DNA of 64,000 nt from CAVRXQ01 sp963849105 (GTDB lineage Bacteria; Actinomycetota; Acidimicrobiia; Acidimicrobiales; Bog-793), in contig CAWKGD010000005.1 in NCBI GenBank assembly GCA_963849105.1, positions 1 through 64,000 of the forward strand, read 5' to 3'. This document shows positions 1-7,581 of the stretch, piece after piece. The position numbers were made by a program, and so were the translations under genes. The first letter of the stretch is position 1, and every line of letters begins with the position of its first letter. The notes under the pieces are model-generated. The model had not been told where the DNA came from and ran no database searches. It saw nothing but the letters and a program-made list of their open reading frames with translations.

Positions 1-189
1 GATCGACCGGGCGACGCGGGCGACGCCGGCGATCTCCTCGAAGGAGAGGATCTCCTCGTGTGGGCGAAACACGACGTTCTCGTCCGGGAGGCAGTACACG
101 CAGCGGAGGTTGCACCGGTCGGTGATCGAAAAGCGGATATCGGTATGGACCCGTCCGTAACTGTCGACGAGCGGTCCACTCGTCGGCAT
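1..189 (-). CDS. moaA: Second copy of MoaA (GTP 3',8-cyclase), 5' part only
   Basis: Reading leftwards from an ATG at 189 gives an uninterrupted frame to the window edge with the radical-SAM cluster CNLRCVYC followed by LPDENV, nearly identical to the intact moaA at 8901-9962. The homologous sequence upstream of 189 (to about 250) is out of frame, so the longer N-terminus seen in the intact copy is lost. A start at 189 would still give a usable MoaA. It lies in the inverted copy of the moeA-moaA locus. Whether the rest of the gene is intact cannot be seen here. Confidence 0.7.
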   Translation of the reverse strand, partial: MPTSGPLVDSYGRVHTDIRFSITDRCNLRCVYCLPDENVVFRPHEEILSFEEIAGVARVARSI

Positions 190-249
190 CCCTTGCGGGC
201 GCGCCGGTTCTGCTGCGACGGATCGTCACTGGCGCGGCTACGGCATCCA

Positions 250-1500
250 TCGCGTGTCCCTTTCCGGTCACGAGCGTGGCCTCGCGGGAAGAGGAGGACA
301 TCGACGGAGCCTCCTGGCGGGATCCCCTCGCCGTCTGGAACGACCGCTAGGCCGTCCGCTGTCCGCGAGACCACGCAGTTGGTGTGAACCCTGGCCGGGA
401 GTTGGTCGTACTTCGAAGGTGCCGTCGCCGCCTCGACGAACCTGGACCGGCACGAAGTGCGTCTTCTCGTCCCGGGTGCGCGGGATGCCGTCCGGCACGA
501 TCGCTGACAGGAGCGGGCGGTCGAGTGCGCTGTGCCCGGCCATTGATCGCAGCGCTGGCCGCACGATCAGTTCATAGGAGATGAGCGCAGAGACCGGATT
601 ACCGGGAAGGCCAAAGACTGGCTCAGCCGGATCGGCAAGAACGCCGAACGCGAAGGGCTTTGCCGGTCGGATCGCTATCTTGCATCGAGGCCATCGGCGA
701 CGCTCCGAGCTTTGCGAGTGCGTCGGCAAGATAATCGTGATCACCGACGCTGACCCCGCCGAGCGTGATGACAGCGTCGCAACCTCGCTCTGCCGAGGTC
801 AATCGCGCGTGCGATCGTCGCCGTCTCGTCCAGCACCGAACCGAGATCGACCGGAGTGAACCCGTCGTCCCCCAAACGGGCGAGCAGAGCGGGCCGATTC
901 GAGTCGCTAATTTTTCCCGGAGTGAGGGGAGCGCCCGCCGCGAGGAGTTCATTGCCGGTAGCTAGCACCCCGATTCGCGGTCGGTGGGATCACGAATCTC
1001 TTTGACGCCAGCGCTGACGAGTACGCCGAGATGCGCGGGGGAGAGTGCGGCACCAGCGCTAACACAAACTTCCCCTGCGTTGACGTCGGCTCCGGTGTCG
1101 CGGACGTTCTCTCCTGGTCGCAAGGCGACGCTGATCTGCACTGCGTCGTCACCAAATTCTCGAGTGCGTTCGACCATGCAAACCGCGTCTGCACCAGGCG
1201 GGATCGGTGCACCGGTCATTACACGTTGGGCGGTGGGCGAGAGGAAGGTCCAGCGATTGGGTATCCCCGGCATGGGTGGTGCCGTAGACATGCAGAGTTA
1301 CCGGCGCGGAGATGGTGTCCGCGCTCCGGAGGGCGTAGCCGTCCATCGCAGAGTTCGCAAAGGGCGGAACCGGGTCGACAGCCACGGCGTTCTCGGTGAG
1401 CACGCACCCGAGCGCGTCCTCGATAGGAAGTACCGTCGGTTCGAGGGCAGGGCAGGCGTGAAACACGAGTCCCGCGCCTTGCGAAGTCCGATCAGCGGGA
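250..1500 (-). pseudogene. moeA: Decayed moeA copy (molybdopterin molybdenumtransferase)
   Basis: Homology to the intact moeA (7582-8913) is spread over several reading frames. The N-terminal part with DALGCVL and SAMDGYALRSAD is near 1466-1240. A shifted frame then carries RVMTGAPIPPGADAV, another carries TGNELLAAG, another ITLGGVSVGDHDYLADAL, and a last one FGLPGNPVSALISYEL and the C-terminus. At least four or five frameshifts separate these pieces, so no full-length product is possible. It sits between the second moaA copy and the plus-strand tRNA-Val, mirroring the arrangement at 7362-9962. Confidence 0.9.
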
Positions 1501-1723
1501 ATCGCCTCCTCGATGCGTCACGTTGCGCGGACCGTCGACGACGGAACTCATCCCTTCTAGCGCCTCCTCCAGCATCTCACGGCGGTTCACTCGGCTCGGA
1601 CGCCAGAACTCGCGGCGGCCAGCTTGTGGGGTTTTCCGACAGCGTCGCCATCCTCGGGCCAGGAGGTCGTGGCACGGCGTACGCTGATGCCTCGGGACCA
1701 TCACTGGTCAGAGCTGGAGCCTT

Positions 1724-1797
1724 GGGCGCTTGGCTCAGGTGGTTAGAGCGCAGCCTTCACACGGCTGAGGTCGGCGGTTCGAGTCCGCCAGCGCCCA
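1724..1797 (+). tRNA. tRNA-Val (anticodon CAC)
   Basis: A complete cloverleaf can be drawn: acceptor GGGCGCT/AGCGCCC, D-arm with GCTCAGGTGGTTAGAGC, anticodon stem CAGCC/GGCTG around loop TTCACAC (anticodon CAC), T-arm GGCGG-TTCGAGT-CCGCC and discriminator A. Apart from flanks it equals the minus-strand tRNA-Val at 7362-7435. It belongs to the inverted duplication. The left terminal repeat of the IS1182 element begins only 3 bp after its 3' end. Confidence 0.95.
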
Positions 1798-1800
1798 CTC

Positions 1801-1830
1801 GATAAGCGCAGGTCAGAGGCTGTCGCACGA
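1801..1830 (+). repeat. Left terminal inverted repeat of the IS1182 element
   Basis: It pairs with 3395-3424 at 28 of 30 bases. It starts 3 bp after the plus-strand tRNA-Val. Confidence 0.85.
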
Positions 1831-1863
1831 ATCCGTGAGTACTCGCGTTTGAAAGAGGGCGCG

Positions 1864-3321
1864 GTGGGAAAATGGTTCATGACGATCAACCTGCGCGAAG
1901 TCGACCGTGACCAGCTCTACCTCCTCCCGCCGTCAGTCGCTGACTGGCTGCCCGAGGGTCACCTCGCATTCTTCGTGCTCGACGTCGTCGCGGAGCTCGA
2001 CTTGGCCGCGTTCTATGCCGAGTATCGAGACGATGGCCGTGGCGGAGCTGCCTATGACCCCGGCGTCAGCCTCGCCGTCTTGCTCTATGCCTATTGTGTC
2101 GGCGAGCGCTCCTCACGCCGCATCGAATGTCGCTTACGAGAAGACGTCGCGTTTCGCGTCGTGGCGGCGAACCAGCAGCTCGACCACGCAACGCTCGCTC
2201 GTTTCCGCCGGCGACACGCGGACGCGATCGCCGAGGTCTTCTCCCAGGTGCTCGGGCTCTGCGTGAACGAGGGCCTCATCGATGCCCGCGTCATCGCAAT
2301 CGACGGCACGAAGATCGAGGCGAACGCCTCGGCGTGGGCGAACCGGACGCGTAAAGAACTCGCGGCGGAGGTTCTGGCTGAGGCAGAAGCCACCGACCGA
2401 GAAGAAGACGAAGTGTTCGGGACCGCTCGGGGCGACGAGCTTCCAGAGCGGTGGCGCCATCGCGAGGATCGCCGGACGCGAGTGCGCGAGGCACTTCGCC
2501 AACTGGACGAGGGAGGTGCTGCGGATTACGAGTCCCACCTCGCCGCTCGGGCGCAGAAAGAAGCCGAACTGGGTCAAAAGCTCCGGGGCCGGAAACCCTC
2601 GCCGACTGGAAGGCGAGGAAGGAAGCGCCTTGCGAACCCGACGGATCCGGACTCGCGCATGCTCCGCGCCCGCAACCGCTTCCTCCAGGGCTACAACGCC
2701 CAGGCGGCGGTGAGCGCCGACCAGGTGATCGTCGCCGCGGAAGTGACGAACGCGGCGAACGACTCGACGATGTTTAAGACAATGGTGCGCGCGACCGAGG
2801 CAAACCTCGCCCGCTCCGGGGCCACACGTGCGAAGTCCTTTGTCGCCGACACCGGCTACTGGAGCGTCGAGAACGTGACGATCGAGACCGATGCCGAGCT
2901 CCTCGTGACGCCGATGCCCGCGACCAACAGTGAGCTCGCTCCGGATGATCCTCGCCTCGACCTTCGCGCCGAGCTCTTTGAGCGAGTCGAACGCGGCGAG
3001 ATGGCGCTCGCCGATGCTGCGGCGGAGCTCGGAATCTCGACGGGTTGGGCAGGACAACTGCTCGCGCAGCGACGCGCCGGAAGAGGCGATCCAGCAGTGC
3101 TGCGAAAGCAGATGCTCGAACGGCTCGGCTCAGCCGAGGGGCGACAGCGCTATGCCCTCCGCAAGGTCACCACCGAACCCGTGTTTGGCAACATCAAAGC
3201 CAATCTGCGCTTCCGACGAGTGTCTGGACGCGGCATCAACCTGGCCTTGAGCGAGTGGCGGTTCATCTGTGCAGTGCACAACCTCATGAAGGTGCGAAAC
3301 CACCGCCTCCGATTGGCCTGA
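1864..3321 (+). CDS. IS1182-family transposase
   Basis: 485-residue DDE transposase. The N-terminus carries the family signature DQLYLLPPSVADWLPEGHLA, and DUF772-like sequence (DPGVSLAVLLYAYCVGERSSRRIE) follows at about 65-90. A first catalytic Asp lies in AIDGTKIEANAS near residue 145, a later Asp in FVADTGYWS, and the C-terminal EPVFGNIKANLRFRR supplies the Glu region. GTG at 1864 (VGKWF) is taken as the start; TTG 1849 and ATG 1879 are alternatives. No frameshift or stop is present, so it may be active. The antisense reading frame over it is a shadow. Confidence 0.9.
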   Translation: MGKWFMTINLREVDRDQLYLLPPSVADWLPEGHLAFFVLDVVAELDLAAFYAEYRDDGRGGAAYDPGVSLAVLLYAYCVGERSSRRIECRLREDVAFRVVAANQQLDHATLARFRRRHADAIAEVFSQVLGLCVNEGLIDARVIAIDGTKIEANASAWANRTRKELAAEVLAEAEATDREEDEVFGTARGDELPERWRHREDRRTRVREALRQLDEGGAADYESHLAARAQKEAELGQKLRGRKPSPTGRRGRKRLANPTDPDSRMLRARNRFLQGYNAQAAVSADQVIVAAEVTNAANDSTMFKTMVRATEANLARSGATRAKSFVADTGYWSVENVTIETDAELLVTPMPATNSELAPDDPRLDLRAELFERVERGEMALADAAAELGISTGWAGQLLAQRRAGRGDPAVLRKQMLERLGSAEGRQRYALRKVTTEPVFGNIKANLRFRRVSGRGINLALSEWRFICAVHNLMKVRNHRLRLA

Positions 3322-3394
3322 GCGGCCGCCGCCGGCCCTATCGGCAAGAAACTCGACCGCCGTTTGATGAGGCGGGAGGGACTTCAGCTTCTAA

Positions 3395-3424
3395 TCGTGC
3401 GACAACCTCTGACCTGCTCTTATC
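3395..3424 (-). repeat. Right terminal inverted repeat of the IS1182 element
   Basis: Reverse complement of 1801-1830 with two mismatches. It ends 3 bp before the tRNA-Val remnant at 3428. Confidence 0.85.
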
Positions 3425-3427
3425 TGG

Positions 3428-3472
3428 TGGGCGCTCGCGGACTCGAACCGCGGACCTCAGCCGTGTGAAGGC
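3428..3472 (-). repeat. tRNA-Val 3'-half remnant (attachment-site-like)
   Basis: 45 bases match the 3' half of tRNA-Val(CAC) from the discriminator base through the T-arm and variable loop to the anticodon loop, with two compensating changes in the T-stem (CCGCG/CGCGG). The match stops at the anticodon stem, after which unrelated sequence begins. It has the same orientation as the intact tRNA-Val at 7362-7435, as expected for an attachment site left by integration at a tRNA 3' end. No integrase gene is present. Confidence 0.75.
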
Positions 3473-3680
3473 GATGAGCTGGTCTTTCGGTGTCCAGGCT
3501 GTGGAGCCGAAGTCTATCTTGAGCAGGGCAAAGAGTAACCGCCGTTGACCGCGGGTGACCGAGAAATTCCGTTGGATCGCGGACGATCGCGGACGGGCGG
3601 CGGTCCGTCGTGTTCGGCGGAGGTGGAGGTTCCGTTCGGAGGACCGACGTCCACAAACTCCGACTGGCGAATCGTTTCTT
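3461..3680 (+). repeat. About 220-bp imperfect direct repeat, copy 1
   Basis: Begins in the tRNA-Val remnant (CCGTGTGAAG) and matches 6093-6300 by eye at roughly three quarters of positions, with shared blocks such as GTGGAGCCGAA, TTGAGCAGGGC, CCGTTGGAT, ACGGGCGGCGG and AACTCCGACTGGCG. Both copies sit next to a tRNA-Val 3'-end remnant, so it looks like the junction-proximal end of a tRNA-integrated module. The rest of the 380-bp gap up to the next gene holds nothing recognisable. Confidence 0.75.
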
Positions 3681-3854
3681 GGTCAGCCGAGTAACCGGCG
3701 TTCGGTGATGCTCCCGAGCGCGCTTCGCGCTATGTGGCGCACCTCTGCGCCCCTGCCCGTCATTACGCGCCACTTGGACCGAACGGAAAGAAGTGCGCCA
3801 GCCAAGCAGAAGGACCATGATGAGCGCTCGACATTCACCGCACCTGGGGGGTCG

Positions 3855-5765
3855 ATGACTTTCTTGACTTCGCTTCCGACCGCAGTCGTGAACCTCAACC
3901 CGCCCGGTCGGTACTTGCACTGGTCGATCTTCACCGTGTCGCTGGCCAACCTCGTGCTCATTGCCGTGATGGCGGTGATCTTCGGACTCGCGCTTTTGTT
4001 GCCATACCCGAATCGCCACAATGGCGACGAGGACGTCCGAGCGGCCGGGTCCGCCAAGGGAACGATGCCGCATCCGTCGCTTGGGACGTCCAACGCCACA
4101 ACGACTGACACTGCGACGTCTGACGCAGCGACCGCCCACATGTGGACGGCTCGGATCCGATGGAGAGCGCTCGCAGCGCTCCCTCCAGACAAGCTCATGC
4201 CTGATCGGCAACCCGCGTACGTTGCCTCGTGGATTTATTCGTTCGGGGTTGCCTCGATCGTGACTCTCGGGATCGCCATTGCCTCTGGCTTCGCGATTGC
4301 CCTTGGAGGGGTCGACTGGTGGCACACAAACCCCGTCGGCCACTTCTTCAACAGCCTGCACCTGTGGAGCGTCGAGCTGTTCATGGCCTTCATCGTCATT
4401 CACCTCTGGGGCAAGTTCTGGATGGCCGCCTGGCGAGGCCGTCGCAAGTTGACCTGGATCACCGGTGTCGTCGCCTTTGCGGCGTCGATCATCGAGTGCT
4501 TCACCGGCTACCTGTCGCAGCAGAACTTCGACTCCCAGTGGATCTCGACCAACGGCAAGGACGCGTTCAACGCCATCGGAATCGGGGCGTTCTTCGACAT
4601 CATGAACTTCGGCCAGATGCTGCTCTGGCACGTCGTGCTCGTCCCGATCGTGCTCATGGCGATCGTCGGGGCTCACGTCCTGCTCGTGCGGATGCGAGGG
4701 GTCACTCACCCACTTCCTGTTCGTGCCGTTCGAGGGCGAGCGGCGCGGCGTGCGGTGGCTGCGGCCGACGCCGCTGACTGGAGCGGGCCCACTCGGCGCT
4801 ACGACATCGTGAAGGAAGGAGCTGCCGCGTTATTGATCGCCCTCGTGCTCGTCGTGGTCCTGGCGGTCGTGCTGTCTTCGCCAGACGTGCCACCGGTCAC
4901 GGTCGCCAGCTGGGCCAAGGTGGCGCCGGCTGACTTCATGGCGACAGCGGCGAGCGAGCTTGCCGGCACGAGCGAGACCGCCACCTACGGCCCGCCCTAC
5001 AACAACGCGACTGGGTCCGTCCAAACCCTCGGGCCGCATTGGCAGGAGCTGGCGGGAATCCTCCAGCCGATCAACGCCGCCGAAACCTTCGTGCTCTCCC
5101 CGCTCTCCAAACTTGCCCCGACGGACCCGCCCGTCGCCCGATCGCTGCGAACCTACGACGCCGCTCCGGCGAAACAGCGCTCACATTGGGACCAGGTTTA
5201 CCTGACGGCGGTGATGCACGTCCGCTTCGTTTCCGGCTCGCCCGTCGTGCCGAAGGCGAACGACGGCCCGGTGCCGATGTTGGTCTCGAGCGAGCTGACG
5301 ATGGCTCGTTCCGGCGCCCTCGACGCCGACCTCCTCGCTCAGCATCCCTTCTACGGCACCGACTTCACGAAGCCGCTCTTGTTCTTAGAGGACGGCAGCT
5401 ACTTCTCGACGCTCGCCCAGGCCGACCACCTCACCGGGAGCCAGTGGGGCGTCATGAACGAGACCGGCAGCTACCCGGGCCAACCGTGGCTGTGGCTCTA
5501 CACCCTCTGGTACCAGCTCCCCGGCTTCCGCAGCTCGGCGAACGTCGACCTCATCGCCGTCTACCTCACCGGCTTGGCGACGATCCTGCTCCTCGCCGTC
5601 CCCTTCCTGCCGGGGCTGCGCGACATCCCCCGCTGGATTCCGCTCCACCGACTTGTCTGGCGAACGTGGAACCAGAGGGAAGCCAGCGGCGGGCCGGGCT
5701 CGGCCGCCGAATTGCTTGGCGCGCCGACACCGTCGGGCGCACAATCGAACGCGCCGCCCACTTAA
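3855..5765 (+). CDS. Cytochrome b-type membrane protein with large C-terminal domain
   Basis: 636-residue membrane protein starting at ATG 3855. Residues about 20-50 form a first membrane span and residues about 115-310 a cytochrome b (QcrB/PetB-like) four-helix bundle. Candidate haem-ligand pairs are His in SLHLWSVELF and FIVIHLWGKF on one helix and His in LLWHVVLV and IVGAHVLLV on another. After another span near 330 comes about 240 residues of likely extracytoplasmic sequence, then a final span (VYLTGLATILLLAVPFLP) near 580. No Rieske protein, cytochrome c or quinol partner is adjacent, so its electron acceptor is unknown. It is the cargo of a repeat-framed module at tRNA-Val. Confidence 0.75.
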   Translation: MTFLTSLPTAVVNLNPPGRYLHWSIFTVSLANLVLIAVMAVIFGLALLLPYPNRHNGDEDVRAAGSAKGTMPHPSLGTSNATTTDTATSDAATAHMWTARIRWRALAALPPDKLMPDRQPAYVASWIYSFGVASIVTLGIAIASGFAIALGGVDWWHTNPVGHFFNSLHLWSVELFMAFIVIHLWGKFWMAAWRGRRKLTWITGVVAFAASIIECFTGYLSQQNFDSQWISTNGKDAFNAIGIGAFFDIMNFGQMLLWHVVLVPIVLMAIVGAHVLLVRMRGVTHPLPVRAVRGRAARRAVAAADAADWSGPTRRYDIVKEGAAALLIALVLVVVLAVVLSSPDVPPVTVASWAKVAPADFMATAASELAGTSETATYGPPYNNATGSVQTLGPHWQELAGILQPINAAETFVLSPLSKLAPTDPPVARSLRTYDAAPAKQRSHWDQVYLTAVMHVRFVSGSPVVPKANDGPVPMLVSSELTMARSGALDADLLAQHPFYGTDFTKPLLFLEDGSYFSTLAQADHLTGSQWGVMNETGSYPGQPWLWLYTLWYQLPGFRSSANVDLIAVYLTGLATILLLAVPFLPGLRDIPRWIPLHRLVWRTWNQREASGGPGSAAELLGAPTPSGAQSNAPPT

Positions 5766-6050
5766 GCCGTGGCGCTCTCGGGCGACGCTGCGTTTGCGGT
5801 GAGCGTGGAATCGGCGATCGGCGTAGACAGGGCGCCCCATAACTGCAGCCGAACGAGCCGAAGTCGCGTAGCGAAGTGCCGTTGGTGGGCACTCGATAAG
5901 CGGCGAGTGCGTCCCCTGTATCACAGCACCATTGAGTTCAGGTGGTCGACGCAACGACTGGGGACGGTCACCGCTGCGGGGGCTGGGGGCGCAGCTCCCA
6001 GTGGCGCGGCTTTCGTGTATCGCTTTCCCCGCACCCGCCCATCACCGTGT

Positions 6051-6082
6051 ACCGCGTTCGTTAAGCCGACCCCTCCGTCCTT
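6051..6082 (+). repeat. 32-bp direct repeat, copy 1
   Basis: Sequence beginning ACCGCGTTCGTT and ending CCTCCGTCCTT, matching 7054-7085 at 31 of 32 positions in the same orientation. It lies immediately beside the degenerate tRNA-Val remnant at 6081-6102. The stretch 5766-6050 shows no gene. Confidence 0.85.
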
Positions 6083-6102
6083 GGGTGCTTGGCCGTGTGA
6101 AA
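6081..6102 (-). repeat. Short, internally deleted tRNA-Val remnant
   Basis: TTGGGTGCTTGG joined to CCGTGTGAAAGC resembles the two ends of the tRNA-Val 3' half (TGGGCGCT...CCGTGTGAAGGC) with the T-arm deleted. It has the same orientation as the remnant at 3428-3472 and is followed by copy 2 of the 220-bp repeat, as in the first junction. Too short to stand alone; the shared context is the support. Confidence 0.5.
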
Positions 6103-6300
6103 GCGCTTAGCTGGCCTTTCGGTGCCCAGACTGTGGAGCCGAAATCCATTTTGAGCAGGGCGAGCGAAGAGTGACCGCCCTTGACCGAGGGTGACCACAA
6201 CAATCCGTTGGATAGCGCACGAATCGCGCACGGGCGGCGGCGTCTTCGGCAGGCGTGAGGGTGCCGTTCAGAGGGCCGATTTCAACTCCGACTGGCGGCT
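6093..6300 (+). repeat. About 210-bp imperfect direct repeat, copy 2
   Basis: Matches 3461-3680 (see that entry). Both contain paired near-tandem words of the type ATCGCGnACG (3576-3597 and the corresponding bases here), which could be recombinase arm sites. The remaining bases up to 6366 show no gene. Confidence 0.75.
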
Positions 6301-6366
6301 TGTGTCGTAGGCAGGGACCTAACCGGCGATAGACACGCTGAGCCCACGCGTGTTGTCGGCCGCAGC

Positions 6367-6945
6367 TCAGCCACCTCCCAACGAGTTGAGCGATGCGCAC
6401 GCCTTTTGCGCGGTCTGGAACTGGGGCGAATTCGGATTGGCCCCGGACAGCTGGATTACGAATGCCCTGCTGCTCGAGATGATCTTTGGGTCGGCGAAGT
6501 TCGGCAGACCGTGGGTGCGCATGCAATGCGCCCACTTCAACAGCTTGGTCGTTTCGGCGGCGGTCTGGGCGGCGGTCGGCATCCCTCCGTTGTCCGGCAG
6601 GAGGTGCTCACAGGTGCGGTTCGCCGATGAGAACTGCGGTGAGTCGGAATCGGCCTTCGGGTTGAAGCTCATGCCGCGGCTGCTCTTTATCGGGTCGGGG
6701 AAGTTCGGCACGCCGTGGGTGCGCATGCACTCGGCATACGACAGCGCGTAGTCGTACTCCTGGTCGAGGCCCTGGAAAGGCGATGGGTTGGCCGAGCCGA
6801 GTGCGATGGTGGTTGTCGTCGTCGATCCGAGGCTCGCCACGCCCGGACCGGAAGACGCGCCGCAGGCTGCGAAGAGCAGAGCCACGGCGGCAAGCGCCAA
6901 CCCGACCCCACTGACACGCAGCTTCGTTCTCTTGGCGCATCGCAT
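6367..6945 (-). CDS. CMxxHG-repeat lipoprotein, copy 1
   Basis: 192-residue predicted lipoprotein. Start ATG 6945 has GGGGAG upstream; the signal peptide ends LLFAACG, followed by a Thr-rich linker (STTTTTIA). Two tandem repeats of about 60 residues follow, each with ECMRTHGVPNFPDP or HCMRTHGLPNFADP at its start and a second Cys after SPQFxxAxxxC (RTCEHLLP; KACASLN). The family is common in actinobacteria but has no established function; the paired Cys suggest disulfides or metal binding (inference). Paralogues are at 50002-50634 and 51615-52268. It lies in a tRNA-Val-anchored module. Confidence 0.8.
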   Translation of the reverse strand: MRCAKRTKLRVSGVGLALAAVALLFAACGASSGPGVASLGSTTTTTIALGSANPSPFQGLDQEYDYALSYAECMRTHGVPNFPDPIKSSRGMSFNPKADSDSPQFSSANRTCEHLLPDNGGMPTAAQTAAETTKLLKWAHCMRTHGLPNFADPKIISSSRAFVIQLSGANPNSPQFQTAQKACASLNSLGGG

Positions 6946-7053
6946 CACCGTCGGCTCCCCGAGGGTTCGCATTTTCTTTCCTCAGTCATCTTGTACGCCG
7001 AAAGGGTTGCGCCGCGGTTAAATCGACGCCTACCAGCCGTTTCTCGGCCGTGA

Positions 7054-7085
7054 ACCGCGTTCGTTGAGCCGACCCCTCCGTCCTT
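7054..7085 (+). repeat. 32-bp direct repeat, copy 2
   Basis: 31 of 32 identical to 6051-6082. The two copies bracket copy 2 of the long repeat and the CMxxHG lipoprotein gene. From here to the tRNA at 7362 no gene is visible, only a pair of GATCGCGCnCGG-like words near 7285-7310 reminiscent of those in the long repeats. Confidence 0.85.
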
Positions 7086-7361
7086 ACGACTTGCGGCACA
7101 CAGCTATTGCGCTCTAGATCGCTGCGGGCGCCTCTCCGAACGAGGTCGCGTCTCGGGGGCCGGACACTCCTCGGTTTCCGTCGTCCTCGACCGCACGGGC
7201 ACCTCCTGCCGGGTTCTGCCGAGCGGGTGAACGCGGCGCTCGATGCGTTAGCGAGTCGCGCGTGCGAGCACGAAGGCCGCGAAGATCGCGCTCGGATCGC
7301 GCACGCGGTCCGGAAACGTCCGATGGCACCCGGAAATGCCCTCCGAGCAGGACCGATCGAG

Positions 7362-7435
7362 TGGGCGCTGGCGGACTCGAACCGCCGACCTCAGCCGTGT
7401 GAAGGCTGCGCTCTAACCACCTGAGCCAAGCGCCC
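7362..7435 (-). tRNA. tRNA-Val (anticodon CAC)
   Basis: Full cloverleaf identical in its folded parts to the plus-strand copy at 1724-1797 (acceptor GGGCGCT/AGCGCCC, anticodon CAC, T-arm GGCGG/CCGCC). It is divergent from moeA. The 3' end faces the modules at 3.4-7.4 kb, whose far ends carry fragments of this same tRNA 3' half. Confidence 0.95.
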
Positions 7436-7581
7436 AACGTTCCAGCTCGGACCACCGCTGGATCCTTCGGATGCCGAGCGTACGTGTTGGCGCCGCCCTC
7501 AGTCCCGAAGCGCCCAGATCTCACCGAAAACCGCAGCCGAACGTGTCAGATTCGCAATCCGGATCGGGGCGCGGCCGTGAG

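Larger units (their letters stand above)
1801..3424 (+). mobile_element. IS1182-family insertion sequence
   Basis: A single transposase gene lies between terminal inverted repeats at 1801-1830 and 3395-3424. The 30-bp ends match at 28 positions, with a shared core CAGGTCAGAGG and TGTCGCACGA. No obvious short target duplication is visible. Instead both sides carry the 3' end of tRNA-Val in opposite orientation (intact tRNA at 1724-1797, remnant at 3428-3472). If the GATAAG outermost bases belong to the target rather than the element, the true ends would be near 1808 and 3417. Confidence 0.85.

Noticed and set aside
2134..3057. 307-residue minus-strand frame over the transposase
   Set aside because: It lies antisense to a complete IS1182 transposase and has no motifs; it is a shadow of GC-rich codon use.
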